In this document: positions 24,082 through 32,418 of the stretch, piece by piece
Position numbering within the stretch: the first letter of the stretch is position 1
Layout: each line of letters starts with the position of its first letter
Source of the DNA: Clostridiales bacterium
GTDB lineage: Bacteria > Bacillota > Clostridia > Lachnospirales > Lachnospiraceae
Assembly (NCBI GenBank): GCA_018369015.1
Contig: JAGZDD010000022.1
Coordinates: 1 to 32,900, forward strand
Length of the DNA: 32,900 nt
Direction of reading: 5' to 3'
Translations under genes and position numbers: made by a program
Notes under the pieces: model-generated
Database searches by the model: none
What the model was told of the DNA's origin: nothing
Seen by the model: the letters and a program-made list of their open reading frames with translations, nothing else

Positions 24082-24101
24082 GTATAATAGCATTATTATA
24101 C
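24082..24101. promoter_or_regulatory. Perfect 20-bp palindrome in the uvrB leader
   Basis: GTATAATA-GCAT-TATTATAC is fully symmetric (8-bp arms, and GCAT itself is close to symmetric) and contains TATAAT on the - strand. It lies 23 bases before the uvrB start codon. It may be an operator, a second -10 region or an RNA hairpin ahead of the ribosome site. Confidence 0.6.
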
Positions 24102-24188
24102 ACCTCTTATATGCCTTTACACGAATTTTGTTCAAATATTCTAACAGCATAAATATTATGACATTATGCATAGTCAGCAATTTCATTC

Positions 24189-24237
24189 CAAACAAACGTT
24201 CTTTTGTCATTCTATCCTATCTTGCTATATGCGTCAA
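24189..24237 (-). promoter_or_regulatory. uvrB promoter with LexA-like (SOS) box at the start site
   Basis: On the - strand: TTGACG, 17-base spacer and TAGAAT (24209-24237), then AGAACGTTTGTTTG at 24189-24202. The latter matches 12 of 14 positions of the Gram-positive LexA consensus CGAACRNRYGTTYG and covers the expected transcription start. Confidence 0.75.
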
Positions 24238-24244
24238 TCCTATT

Positions 24245-24267
24245 AGAAAATTTTATTAAAATTTTCT
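24245..24267. repeat. AT-only 10-bp hairpin between jetD and the uvrB promoter
   Basis: AGAAAATTTT and AAAATTTTCT flank ATT. It lies 60 bases beyond the jetD stop on the - strand. It has no GC clamp, so it is a weak terminator candidate; protein binding is equally possible. Confidence 0.5.
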
Positions 24268-24326
24268 GTGTGTGAAGGAAGGAGGAAATTTTGTTTTCTT
24301 TCACATTGGATAAAGAACGATCATTC

Positions 24327-25559
24327 TCACCCTCTAACCGCCTCCTGCTCCAGATTCTCCCCCTTGTCCAGCATATACAAAAGCACCTCCAGATTCTCCC
24401 CCTTTTCCGCCCTTTCCTTCTCAATCAGCATTTGCAGCCCTTTCCTGTCATTGTCTGTCAGCTTCTTTGTATATTTCTCATATTTTTTCAATTCAAAAAT
24501 CCCCATATGATATGTTTGAAATGCAATCTGTGTCTTTTGGCATAAGTCTCTGTATATCCGGAAGCCTCCCACATCAATATCTCCAAAGTGAAGGTATTTC
24601 GCGTCGGGAAGCTCCCGGTACACCATGCGCAGTAATTCTCTGCGCACCAAATTGTGATAGCCGCCCAGGTAGATCATCAGACTGCCTTCTTCCTTCCAGC
24701 TAAAAAAGGTGGTCAGATTCTCTATGGTAATGACCTTTCTTATGTTTTCTTTTCCGCAGATTCTGATGGCATTTATATCGGCCCCGGAAATTCCGATGCC
24801 CTGCTCAAGCAAGGATAATTCCATAACGCAGCTGTCCTTTTGGGCCAGCAAAAGCTTGCCCTCGCCTTTAAAATACACATAGTCCGGCGTTTTGTAAATT
24901 TTGTATTCAGAGAGAATGGCGTCCGTATCCATATCCGCAAATTCCGGGCCAAAACGCCGCATAAGCTTTCCGATAGTTCCCGATATTTCTTCAAATACCT
25001 TGGAATCTCCAAAATGGCGGATGGAAAACTCCCGGATATAACAGGGTTCCCTGTTATTTTCAACCGCATAAAGGGCAGATAGCAGCCTTTTTGTCCGGTC
25101 TAAATCCGATAAATCTACAAATTCCTTTACCGTTTTTCCTTCTTTAATTCTCTGTCTCACATAGGCTAAAAACGCGCAGAGCACCGGCATTTCCCTGCCT
25201 TTTTGGGTCCATTCCTCCAGAAGCTTTAAGTGTCTGTTTTCATTTTCCGCCTTTGGCGTCCGCTTCAGATATTTATAAACAGCTTCTGTATGGGCTGTGT
25301 TTAAAATAACCTTTTCAATAATGTGGCCTTCTTTTCCCTTCTTCCATGCAATGGTCAAAAGCTCTTTTTGCTCTAATTCTTTTACAGCCTCGTGGATTTC
25401 ATCATAAGCCAGGGAGCTTTCGTTAAAATACTCCGGTACTGTCTTTTTTGTAAACGGAAATGTAATCTGAACCCTTACCTTATTTTCTCCTCTTGAAAGT
25501 ACGCTTTTTTCATAGGAATCCAAAAGCCCATTCAAAATTTTTTCATCATACCGTATCAT
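24327..25559 (-). CDS. jetD: JetD, toprim/topoisomerase VI-like nuclease of Wadjet
   Basis: This 410-residue effector belongs to a plasmid-restriction system. The N-terminal part (about 1-190) looks like a winged-helix arm region. The C-terminal part holds the toprim-type catalytic set: the conserved Glu in TIENLTTFF and the DxD in HFGDIDVGGFRIY, both intact. JetD cleaves DNA that the JetABC motor has extruded. I set the start at 25559: GGAGG lies nine bases before it and the protein begins MIRYDEKILNGLL. The ATG at 25592 would put about 45 bases inside jetC. It overlaps the jetC end by 14 bases, suggesting coupled translation. It is the last gene of the operon. Confidence 0.9.
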   Translation of the reverse strand: MIRYDEKILNGLLDSYEKSVLSRGENKVRVQITFPFTKKTVPEYFNESSLAYDEIHEAVKELEQKELLTIAWKKGKEGHIIEKVILNTAHTEAVYKYLKRTPKAENENRHLKLLEEWTQKGREMPVLCAFLAYVRQRIKEGKTVKEFVDLSDLDRTKRLLSALYAVENNREPCYIREFSIRHFGDSKVFEEISGTIGKLMRRFGPEFADMDTDAILSEYKIYKTPDYVYFKGEGKLLLAQKDSCVMELSLLEQGIGISGADINAIRICGKENIRKVITIENLTTFFSWKEEGSLMIYLGGYHNLVRRELLRMVYRELPDAKYLHFGDIDVGGFRIYRDLCQKTQIAFQTYHMGIFELKKYEKYTKKLTDNDRKGLQMLIEKERAEKGENLEVLLYMLDKGENLEQEAVRG

Positions 25560-28500
25560 TATAATACGCCTCCACATAGCTGACCTTCTCATCCGTCATC
25601 ACAAGAAGGGTTTCTGCCATGGACGGGCCGATATACTGAATCTTATCCGGCGGAGCCGCAATAATCATCTGAAGCGGAAGTCTTTTTAAAAATTCCAGTA
25701 CGCCGCCGATTCTCTCGTCATCCATGTTATTGAAGGCTTCATCGAACATCACAAGGCCCGCCGCCTCACCGCCGATATTATTGCCATAAAGCTGTACAAA
25801 AGAAGCGGCCACAGTGACATAAAACGGTGTCTGCGTCTCGCCGCCGCTTTTTTCTTCACATACCTTGGAATAATAAGAATAGCTTCCGTCGCTGTGAATA
25901 ATCTTAATATCATAGTCCATATACGTCCGGTAATCCGTAAACTCGTCCAGTGTTTTTGTATTATTTTCATTATTAATTGCCAGACGGTCAAATAATTCCT
26001 CAATCACTTCCTTATGAGTTTCATGGAAAATGCCGCTGAAAATTGACTCGCCCTGCACGACATTAAAATCATCCATAATCATCTCATAATAATTCCGGTG
26101 CCGTTTGCTGGGCATATATAAAAATTCATACTTTTCATTGCTGAATGTAATGTCCTTTAGCGCCTTGTTCAACTCTTTAAACTCGCTCTGGGCCTGCTTC
26201 ATATTTTCCTGAAGCTTTGCAAGAAACTGTTCCCTAAATTCTTCCTCTGCCGCCGCTCTCGCGGATTCTACCTTTTCTTCATACTCTAATATTTCAGACG
26301 TCCTAAGCCGGTCATAAATGAGCACAAACTCAGGAAAGCCCTCCAATGTGGCCGCCGCGCCAAAGCTATACTCTGTTTTATATTCAACCATACGGTTTCT
26401 CATCTGTTCTTCTGTACTTTGCCTTACGGTTTCATTGGCCTTGCGCCTTCTGGCAAAATTATCCTTAAACTGTTCAAAGGATTTATCAGAAGTCTGCTTT
26501 TCATACTCCTTTTTCCACAAAACCAGGTTTTCGCCTGCTTTTTTAGAAATTTCAGCAACATAAGCCTGCTTTTCCCGCTGCTGCGCCGTCTCCCGGTCAA
26601 GCTGTTCCTTTTTATTTTCAATGGCCTGCTGCAGCTTCCCGATACTCTGGTTCAGCCTTCCAACCTCGACCTCCAGTTTTTTTCTGTCAGCCTCCAGCAC
26701 CTCAAGCTGCAGCTGTTTCTGGATAAATGTGGCATTCTTTTCCAGCACTTTAATATGATCATTGCATTTTTCAATTCCTGACCGGATACGGGAAAGCTTA
26801 GGCAAAATTTCCAGCCTGTACTTTACATCCACATCGTGCTCCGTGGAGAGCGGGTCTAACAGCGATTCCAGCGCCTTCTGGTGTTCATTTACCGCTTTTA
26901 TATTCTGATCCAACAGCTCTTTTTGTGCTCTGGCCTGTTCAAGCTGAACCTTAAAGGCATTTTTCCCGATAAAAGGAACGCCAAAAATCTCCGGCTTAAT
27001 GGCGCTGGCCACCCGATTCTGATACTTCATACATTCCTTTGTAATGGACGTCGGGTACTTTTTCAAATCGCTATACCGCTGGCACATTGTAACCTTTCCC
27101 AGAACCATATTAATAAATCGTTTGGCGTATTTATTTTTTGATGTTACAACCTCCGCCAGCGTTCCCTTTGACGCTTCATCATAGCTTTCCATGTTCTGAG
27201 TATTAATAAGGCCCACACCGTAGGCTTTCTTTTCCCGTCTGAGTCTGTCGTAAATTCCCAGCGCAATGTCAAAACTTTCCGGCTCAACCAGTATGTAAAA
27301 ACGCTGCGTATTCAGATATCCTTCCACCGCATTCCGCCAGCTCTCGTCTGTAATTTCCAGAGCCTCACACAGTACATAAGGCTGCGACTTTCTTCCGATT
27401 CTTGTAAATTCATCCCGCACCGCGTCAAGCACAAAGTTCACCGCGCTTGGGTAGGATAATTTTTTTCGTTCCAGCTGTTCGATTTTATTTTTTAATTCCC
27501 GTCTTTCTTCCTGCTGTTTCTCCTGACGGATCTTGACCTCGGCCAGTTTTTTCTGTACCCGGCCAAACATCTCGCCTTTATACCTGATGACGCCTTCCGT
27601 AATTTCTTTTGTCCGGACAACGTCATAGGTCTTTTCAAGGTTTGCAAGCTCACGCTCATATTCCTTAACGCACTCGTCCACATCCTTAACTTCTAACAAA
27701 CGGTAAACTGAATTTAAAGCTTTTTTCACACTTTGCTGTAATTCTCTTTTTTGGACAAGGGCCTGTTTTTCTTCCTCCTGCAGCCTTTCCTTTTCTTTTT
27801 TCTGTTCTTCTAAAGCGATGAATTCCTGATTCTGCTTCAGCTCCAGCCTCAGATTTGTTTCCATCTGAAATTTTTCATTTTTTTCTGCTGTCACTAAAAG
27901 CAGCTCTTTTTGGGTATCTTCTTTCCGGCGCTCCTCTGCTTTAATCTCTTTTTCCAGCCGCTGGATCTGTTCCCCGGAAAAATCCGCGTCAGCCTGAGAC
28001 AGATAAAATTCATACATGCTGTCTTTTCTCATACATTCCTGTACATCACTATGAAAATGATCGATCTTTTCCAGCTTTTCCATTCTCTTTTTTACAGATT
28101 CAAGGGTTCTTTTTAAGTCCTGATAGGTGCGCACATTTTCCCGAAGCACCTCGATATTCACTTCTTTTTCGTCCAGCACATAGGAATATACAAAATCCTT
28201 AATATCATCAATAGGCTTAAAGGCCAGCGCTTTGGGAATAAGACTGAAAAACTTGTCCTCAATGCGCCCGAACCTTGATTTTATCATTTTCTTGGCTTCA
28301 ATCTGGGTTTTGCACCACTGGCGTATGGATTTATTGGCCGCGCGAAATTCAGAAATTGACCGGGGCGTATTTCCCTTAAAGAACATTTCCTCTGTGATTC
28401 TCTTGTTATCAATTAAATATCTCCCGGTCGTCTCCTGCCCTTCGGAGGCAGAGTCCACAACAGCCCCCACAATAAAATACCGGTCCTTACTCTCCTCATA

Positions 28501-28785
28501 AAACTCAAGGGCCACATGGGCGCTGATTTGGCCGGTACGTTCATACGACCTGCCTTCCTTTCCCGTTTTATAGCGGACATACCCGGTCAGAGTTCTCTTG
28601 CCATTTTCATGCGCCGCTTTATTAAACGCATTGGCAGAGCAGGTAATGACAAACTGGATAGCGTCCAAAAGGGTAGTCTTTCCGGCCCCGTTTTCACCGG
28701 AAATCAGCGTGGAATCTCCAAAATCAATAATACAGTTTTCAAAACGGTGCCAGTTAATCAGCTTCATTCTCGTCAGCTTCTTCAT
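25546..28785 (-). CDS. jetC: JetC, SMC-like (MksB-type) ATPase of Wadjet
   Basis: This 1079-residue protein has the SMC/MksB plan. The N-terminal ATPase half has Walker A SGENGAGKT (29-37). Two long coiled-coil arms rich in Lys, Glu and Gln surround a central hinge-like segment (about 450-620). The C-terminal half has the signature CEEKSGGETQT and Walker B GLVMFDEAFNNMD. It is the DNA loop-extruding motor of the condensin-like JetABC complex. The start at 28785 is chosen because MKKLTRMKLINWHRFENC matches the family start and AAAAGG lies just before it. The ATG at 28824 would add 13 atypical residues. Its first 32 bases overlap the end of jetB, and no frame break is seen. Confidence 0.92.
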   Translation of the reverse strand: MKKLTRMKLINWHRFENCIIDFGDSTLISGENGAGKTTLLDAIQFVITCSANAFNKAAHENGKRTLTGYVRYKTGKEGRSYERTGQISAHVALEFYEESKDRYFIVGAVVDSASEGQETTGRYLIDNKRITEEMFFKGNTPRSISEFRAANKSIRQWCKTQIEAKKMIKSRFGRIEDKFFSLIPKALAFKPIDDIKDFVYSYVLDEKEVNIEVLRENVRTYQDLKRTLESVKKRMEKLEKIDHFHSDVQECMRKDSMYEFYLSQADADFSGEQIQRLEKEIKAEERRKEDTQKELLLVTAEKNEKFQMETNLRLELKQNQEFIALEEQKKEKERLQEEEKQALVQKRELQQSVKKALNSVYRLLEVKDVDECVKEYERELANLEKTYDVVRTKEITEGVIRYKGEMFGRVQKKLAEVKIRQEKQQEERRELKNKIEQLERKKLSYPSAVNFVLDAVRDEFTRIGRKSQPYVLCEALEITDESWRNAVEGYLNTQRFYILVEPESFDIALGIYDRLRREKKAYGVGLINTQNMESYDEASKGTLAEVVTSKNKYAKRFINMVLGKVTMCQRYSDLKKYPTSITKECMKYQNRVASAIKPEIFGVPFIGKNAFKVQLEQARAQKELLDQNIKAVNEHQKALESLLDPLSTEHDVDVKYRLEILPKLSRIRSGIEKCNDHIKVLEKNATFIQKQLQLEVLEADRKKLEVEVGRLNQSIGKLQQAIENKKEQLDRETAQQREKQAYVAEISKKAGENLVLWKKEYEKQTSDKSFEQFKDNFARRRKANETVRQSTEEQMRNRMVEYKTEYSFGAAATLEGFPEFVLIYDRLRTSEILEYEEKVESARAAAEEEFREQFLAKLQENMKQAQSEFKELNKALKDITFSNEKYEFLYMPSKRHRNYYEMIMDDFNVVQGESIFSGIFHETHKEVIEELFDRLAINNENNTKTLDEFTDYRTYMDYDIKIIHSDGSYSYYSKVCEEKSGGETQTPFYVTVAASFVQLYGNNIGGEAAGLVMFDEAFNNMDDERIGGVLEFLKRLPLQMIIAAPPDKIQYIGPSMAETLLVMTDEKVSYVEAYYNDTV

Positions 28786-29368
28786 TCGACCTTTTCCCCT
28801 TTCTGTACAATTCAAGCTTCTCATAAGCCTGCTTAATATCCTCGATTCTCACAGCCATTGTAATGGAATCATAAATGAGGATTCGTGTTTCTTCATTGCT
28901 CAAATCCCGGTCAAGGGTCTCGATTAACTGAAACCGGCGAAACATGGTCAGCGCGTTTCTCATGGTTGTCTTGTCAATCATCTTATCCCGAATCTGAAGG
29001 CTTAAAAACTTGTCCTGAATATCCCCCAGATTAATAATCGCTTCATCGCTGGCTGACAACTCCCGCTTTTTTTCATCATAGAGAATCCTTAAAATCAGCA
29101 GAATAATGGATTCATATAATTTCAGATTTAACCGGTTATAATTCTGAGGGTTCGTAAGCTGAATAACTCCGTCATCTTCATTGATTTCAAGACGATAGCC
29201 CAGTACAGACAGATATTCCCGAAATTCACTTCTGTATTTAAGAACAAAATAATAATCCGTTCGATTTGTCACATTTCCCTTGCACAAAAAACAATGACTA
29301 AGCAGCCGGTTGCAAATCCGCTTAAATTCATCCTTGTCCCTTTGCAGCATATTTCCTAATAATTCCAC
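28754..29368 (-). CDS. jetB: JetB, KITE-like (MksE-type) subunit of Wadjet
   Basis: This 204-residue protein looks like a winged-helix KITE subunit (helical core with INLGDIQDKFLSLQIRDKMIDKTTMRNALTMF in the middle). Identification rests mainly on size, fold-like features and its position between the kleisin and SMC genes, as in jetABCD and mksFEB operons. Initiation is at GTG: GGAGG lies eight bases before it, inside the last codons of jetA, and only two bases separate the genes. The acidic C-terminal tail (EEADENEAD) is encoded by the stretch shared with the jetC start. Confidence 0.82.
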   Translation of the reverse strand: MELLGNMLQRDKDEFKRICNRLLSHCFLCKGNVTNRTDYYFVLKYRSEFREYLSVLGYRLEINEDDGVIQLTNPQNYNRLNLKLYESIILLILRILYDEKKRELSASDEAIINLGDIQDKFLSLQIRDKMIDKTTMRNALTMFRRFQLIETLDRDLSNEETRILIYDSITMAVRIEDIKQAYEKLELYRKGKRSNEEADENEAD

Positions 29369-29370
29369 AT

Positions 29371-30750
29371 CTATTTCCTCCAGATTTTAAAATCTCTGAA
29401 CCGGAAACCATTGACTTCTTTTTCTTCTCCGGTCTCGATTCCATACCGCATATTTTTTCTTTGGCCATACAGACGCACATAGATGATTTTCACAAAATCC
29501 TCCGTGTCAGCTAACGGAAGCTGAGTGGCAAGCATTTCCTTTCTTTCGCCCATACATTCGTCTACATAACGCTCAATTTTCTCGACACTTAAAACCCTTT
29601 GCAGCTTTTCCATCATGCGGCGCATTTTTTCCTGGCGCAGCCTCATATCCGGTTCCCGGCCTGCCATCTGCTGAGGCTCGAATGCCTTCTTTCCCTCAAC
29701 CGGAGAGTAAAGCGAGCCTTCATCCAGAAAGCCGCAGCTAAAAATCTGCACAAGCTTGTCCAGAAATTCAATCTCATAGATACCGCCAAGCTCCAGCTTT
29801 TCTTCATCCATCACCTCATGTATTCCCACAAGAAGCTCCTTTAACTGTCCGCGGATATCTTCATTTCCTGATAAAAGAAACTTGGCCCGGTTAATGGCGG
29901 CGCGCTGATACTGGGTATTTTTCTGATTAATTTCATTTAAAATGTCATCCATATTCCGGAAGGCCTCAATCACCTCGTGAAGATAATGGTACACATTTTC
30001 CTTTGCCATCTCTAAATCCGTTTCCTGCAGGCTGGCAAGCTCTGCCGCGGCCTTTTCTATGTATGACCGGCTTCTGCTCTTGCTTTCCAGTCTTTCGATA
30101 ATCTCCGGCCGAAACTTTGATACATTGTCGGATGTAAGCAGCCGGTGGTACGCCTTGTCCACAATATTGGTAATATAGTCGTTAAACAAAGCGTCCATAA
30201 TCTCCGCCACTGTACTGTGCTTTGTAAGCTCATCAATATAGTGCTTAATATTGGAATTAAGATTTTTAAGTCCTGTAATTAAAAAGTCTGTATTCTCCCG
30301 AATCTGTAACAGAACAACTCCCGGATTGTCTGTATTTCCCCTGACCAGACTGTATATTGTATAAATATAGCCCTGGTACTCAATCTGCTTTCCTTCTTCA
30401 ATCTCAAGCAGGGTTTTCATAATCCGCACGGAATATTCTTTAAAATTCACCCGCTGCACATAGCTTTTATCTGTCTCAATTTCAAGCCAGCCATAGTATT
30501 CCAGCTTTCGCAGAATCCCGTTTGCCTTTCCCCGGCTGTCAGCCCCTGCAAAATCCTCCTCCACAATTTCCGCTGCCGCGGACTGCTCGAAATAATACTG
30601 AAGCTCATCAACGAGCACTTCTCTTTCTATACCAAAAGAAAGCTGGTAATCCATAACGGAAAACAGCTTGCATATACACTCCCAATATACAATTTTATTC
30701 GGAGAAGAAAGGGGAACAAAAAAGTTCCCCGGCAAAACATGAAACATCAT
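29371..30750 (-). CDS. jetA: JetA, kleisin-like (MksF-type) subunit of Wadjet
   Basis: This 459-residue, mainly helical protein has an N-terminal winged-helix-like region (about 1-120). Long helices follow (about 175-300, with NSNIKHYIDELTKHSTVAEIMDAL shape) and a C-terminal domain with LPLADTEDFVKIIYVRLYGQR. It matches the layout of JetA/MksF kleisins that bridge the SMC heads. The call leans on the clear JetC and JetD downstream. Ribosome site AAGAGGAAATTGA precedes the ATG; a second ATG follows immediately. Only 37 bases separate it from the cca stop, with no terminator or convincing promoter, so the Wadjet genes may be read through from cca. Which of the three described Wadjet types this is cannot be settled here. 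Confidence 0.82.
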   Translation of the reverse strand: MMFHVLPGNFFVPLSSPNKIVYWECICKLFSVMDYQLSFGIEREVLVDELQYYFEQSAAAEIVEEDFAGADSRGKANGILRKLEYYGWLEIETDKSYVQRVNFKEYSVRIMKTLLEIEEGKQIEYQGYIYTIYSLVRGNTDNPGVVLLQIRENTDFLITGLKNLNSNIKHYIDELTKHSTVAEIMDALFNDYITNIVDKAYHRLLTSDNVSKFRPEIIERLESKSRSRSYIEKAAAELASLQETDLEMAKENVYHYLHEVIEAFRNMDDILNEINQKNTQYQRAAINRAKFLLSGNEDIRGQLKELLVGIHEVMDEEKLELGGIYEIEFLDKLVQIFSCGFLDEGSLYSPVEGKKAFEPQQMAGREPDMRLRQEKMRRMMEKLQRVLSVEKIERYVDECMGERKEMLATQLPLADTEDFVKIIYVRLYGQRKNMRYGIETGEEKEVNGFRFRDFKIWRK

Positions 30751-30787
30751 TCAATTTCCTCTTTCGTATGCTATTTTTTACATCCGG

Positions 30788-32158
30788 TCAAATCTTAAAC
30801 TCTTTCCGCTTTTCAAATATATCCTCCCGGTCCTTTATTTCCAAAGCTAAATCCACAAGCTGGGGCGGCGTGTTAAGCTCTGGCCGCTCGATAACCAAAT
30901 CTGTCAGCCGCTCCAAAATGGCACCGAGAAGCGGGCCGGGGGCAATACCGGCCTTTATCAGCTCCTGCCCGCCAATGGCCAGCATTTTCACACAATAACA
31001 TTCCCCGGCGTCTATAGCCTGATGGTAAATCCGCTCTTTTTCCTTTAAAAGCTCCAGCTTTCTTGCGATGACAGATGGGCTTTTTGCCAATATGTCCGCC
31101 CTCTGCACCCGGATAAAATCTTCAAAAATATCGCTTCCGACACGATTTAAGGCACGGCGCACATGCACCGGAGAAGCATCATATTTCAGCCCGTGCCATT
31201 TGACAAGGCGTACGACCCGGTTTGTCGTATCATTATCAAACTTAAGTCTTTTTAATATATCTTTAGCGATCCGGGCGCTGACCTCGGGATGGCGGTAAAA
31301 AATATCACGGCCATCGACACATTTTTTGACTTCCGGCTTTCCAAAATCGTGAAAGAGCATTGTCAGGCGCAGGTATGCCTTTGGCTCTATATTTTGCATA
31401 GCCTTGATCGTATGAACATCTACAGTATAAATATGATTCGGCGTATTCTGCCCTACGCCTACAATTCTGTCATATTCCGGCAAAATCACCGAAGTAATGC
31501 CAAGCTCAAAAGCCGTATGCAGCTTCTGGGGGCAGGGAGATATAAGCAGCTTCACAAGCTCCGCCTGAACCCTCTCTGCACTTATATTTTTAAGAAGGTG
31601 GGCTTTTTCCCGGATCGCCTGAGCCGTTTTGGGTTCAATATCGAATTTCAGCTGCGCCGCAAAACGCACAGCCCGCAAAATTCTTAAGGCATCCTCGTCA
31701 AATCTTTGTCCGGCGCAGCCGACACAGCGGACCCGCTTCTTTTTTAAATCCTCCAGCCCTTCATACAAATCGACAATACCCGTCGAGGGATTATAGGCCA
31801 TGGCGTTGATTGTAAAATCCCGCCGGGCCAGATCCTCCCGCAAGCTGCCCGTAAATTCCACAGACTTTGGATGGCGGCTATCCTCATATTCCCCGTCAAT
31901 GCGATAGGTTGTCACCTCAAAGCCTTCTTTGTCAAGCAGAACGGTCACAGTTCCGTGTTCAATTCCGGTATCTACAGTCCGGTCAAATACTTTTTTTACC
32001 TGCCATGGCTTTGCAGAGGTTGTAATATCCCAATCTCCGGGAACCCTGCCTAAAATACTGTCACGCACACATCCGCCGACAATATACGCCTCATAACCAT
32101 TGTCCTGAAGCTTTTTAATAATATATTCAACCTTCTTTGGCATTTGTATGATTTTCAT
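30788..32158 (-). CDS. cca: CCA-adding tRNA nucleotidyltransferase with HD domain
   Basis: This 456-residue protein is a class II nucleotidyltransferase. GGCVRDSILGRVPGDWDITTSA (28-49) gives the metal-binding D42 and D44. RRDFTINAMAYN and the RILRAVRFAAQL head-to-neck motifs follow. An HD-type domain is shown by FHDFGKPEVKKCVDG near 250. It adds or repairs the tRNA 3' CCA end; the HD domain may give phosphatase or cyclic-phosphate activity. I choose 32158 as start, since AAGGAGG lies five bases before it and after the ATG at 32176. A 226-bp palindromic element begins 34 bases upstream. It is followed closely by jetA. Confidence 0.93.
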   Translation of the reverse strand: MKIIQMPKKVEYIIKKLQDNGYEAYIVGGCVRDSILGRVPGDWDITTSAKPWQVKKVFDRTVDTGIEHGTVTVLLDKEGFEVTTYRIDGEYEDSRHPKSVEFTGSLREDLARRDFTINAMAYNPSTGIVDLYEGLEDLKKKRVRCVGCAGQRFDEDALRILRAVRFAAQLKFDIEPKTAQAIREKAHLLKNISAERVQAELVKLLISPCPQKLHTAFELGITSVILPEYDRIVGVGQNTPNHIYTVDVHTIKAMQNIEPKAYLRLTMLFHDFGKPEVKKCVDGRDIFYRHPEVSARIAKDILKRLKFDNDTTNRVVRLVKWHGLKYDASPVHVRRALNRVGSDIFEDFIRVQRADILAKSPSVIARKLELLKEKERIYHQAIDAGECYCVKMLAIGGQELIKAGIAPGPLLGAILERLTDLVIERPELNTPPQLVDLALEIKDREDIFEKRKEFKI

Positions 32159-32192
32159 AGGCGCCTCCTTCATCATCTTTCCCTGAAAATTC

Positions 32193-32418
32193 GTAACTAT
32201 TCAGCCATGCCATCTCGGATTCGCAGCTGACACTGCTTTTTTGCTGCTTACGCAGCTAAATCCTCGATTATGGCGTACCTCCATATGTCTGGTAATACAA
32301 AACTCCTCTGCAAGCAAGCCTGCCGTCTACGCTCTGCTTCGGTCGGCGCAGGACAGACATCCACCGGACGTCTTGCGCCAGAATTTTTGTATTACCAGCC
32401 GCATGGCTGAATAGTTAC
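32193..32418. repeat. 226-bp palindromic element with perfect 18-bp inverted ends
   Basis: GTAACTATTCAGCCATGC at 32193-32210 is exactly mirrored at 32401-32418. A second perfect pair, CTGGTAATACAAAA (32289-32302) and its complement (32385-32398), lies inside, with a GGCGCAGGAC/GTCTTGCGCC hairpin nested within. It carries no open frame of its own. It lies between cca and the ABC-F gene and forms the end of the latter. It resembles a non-autonomous repeat (MITE- or BIME-like); no transposase or target duplication could be identified. Confidence 0.85.
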
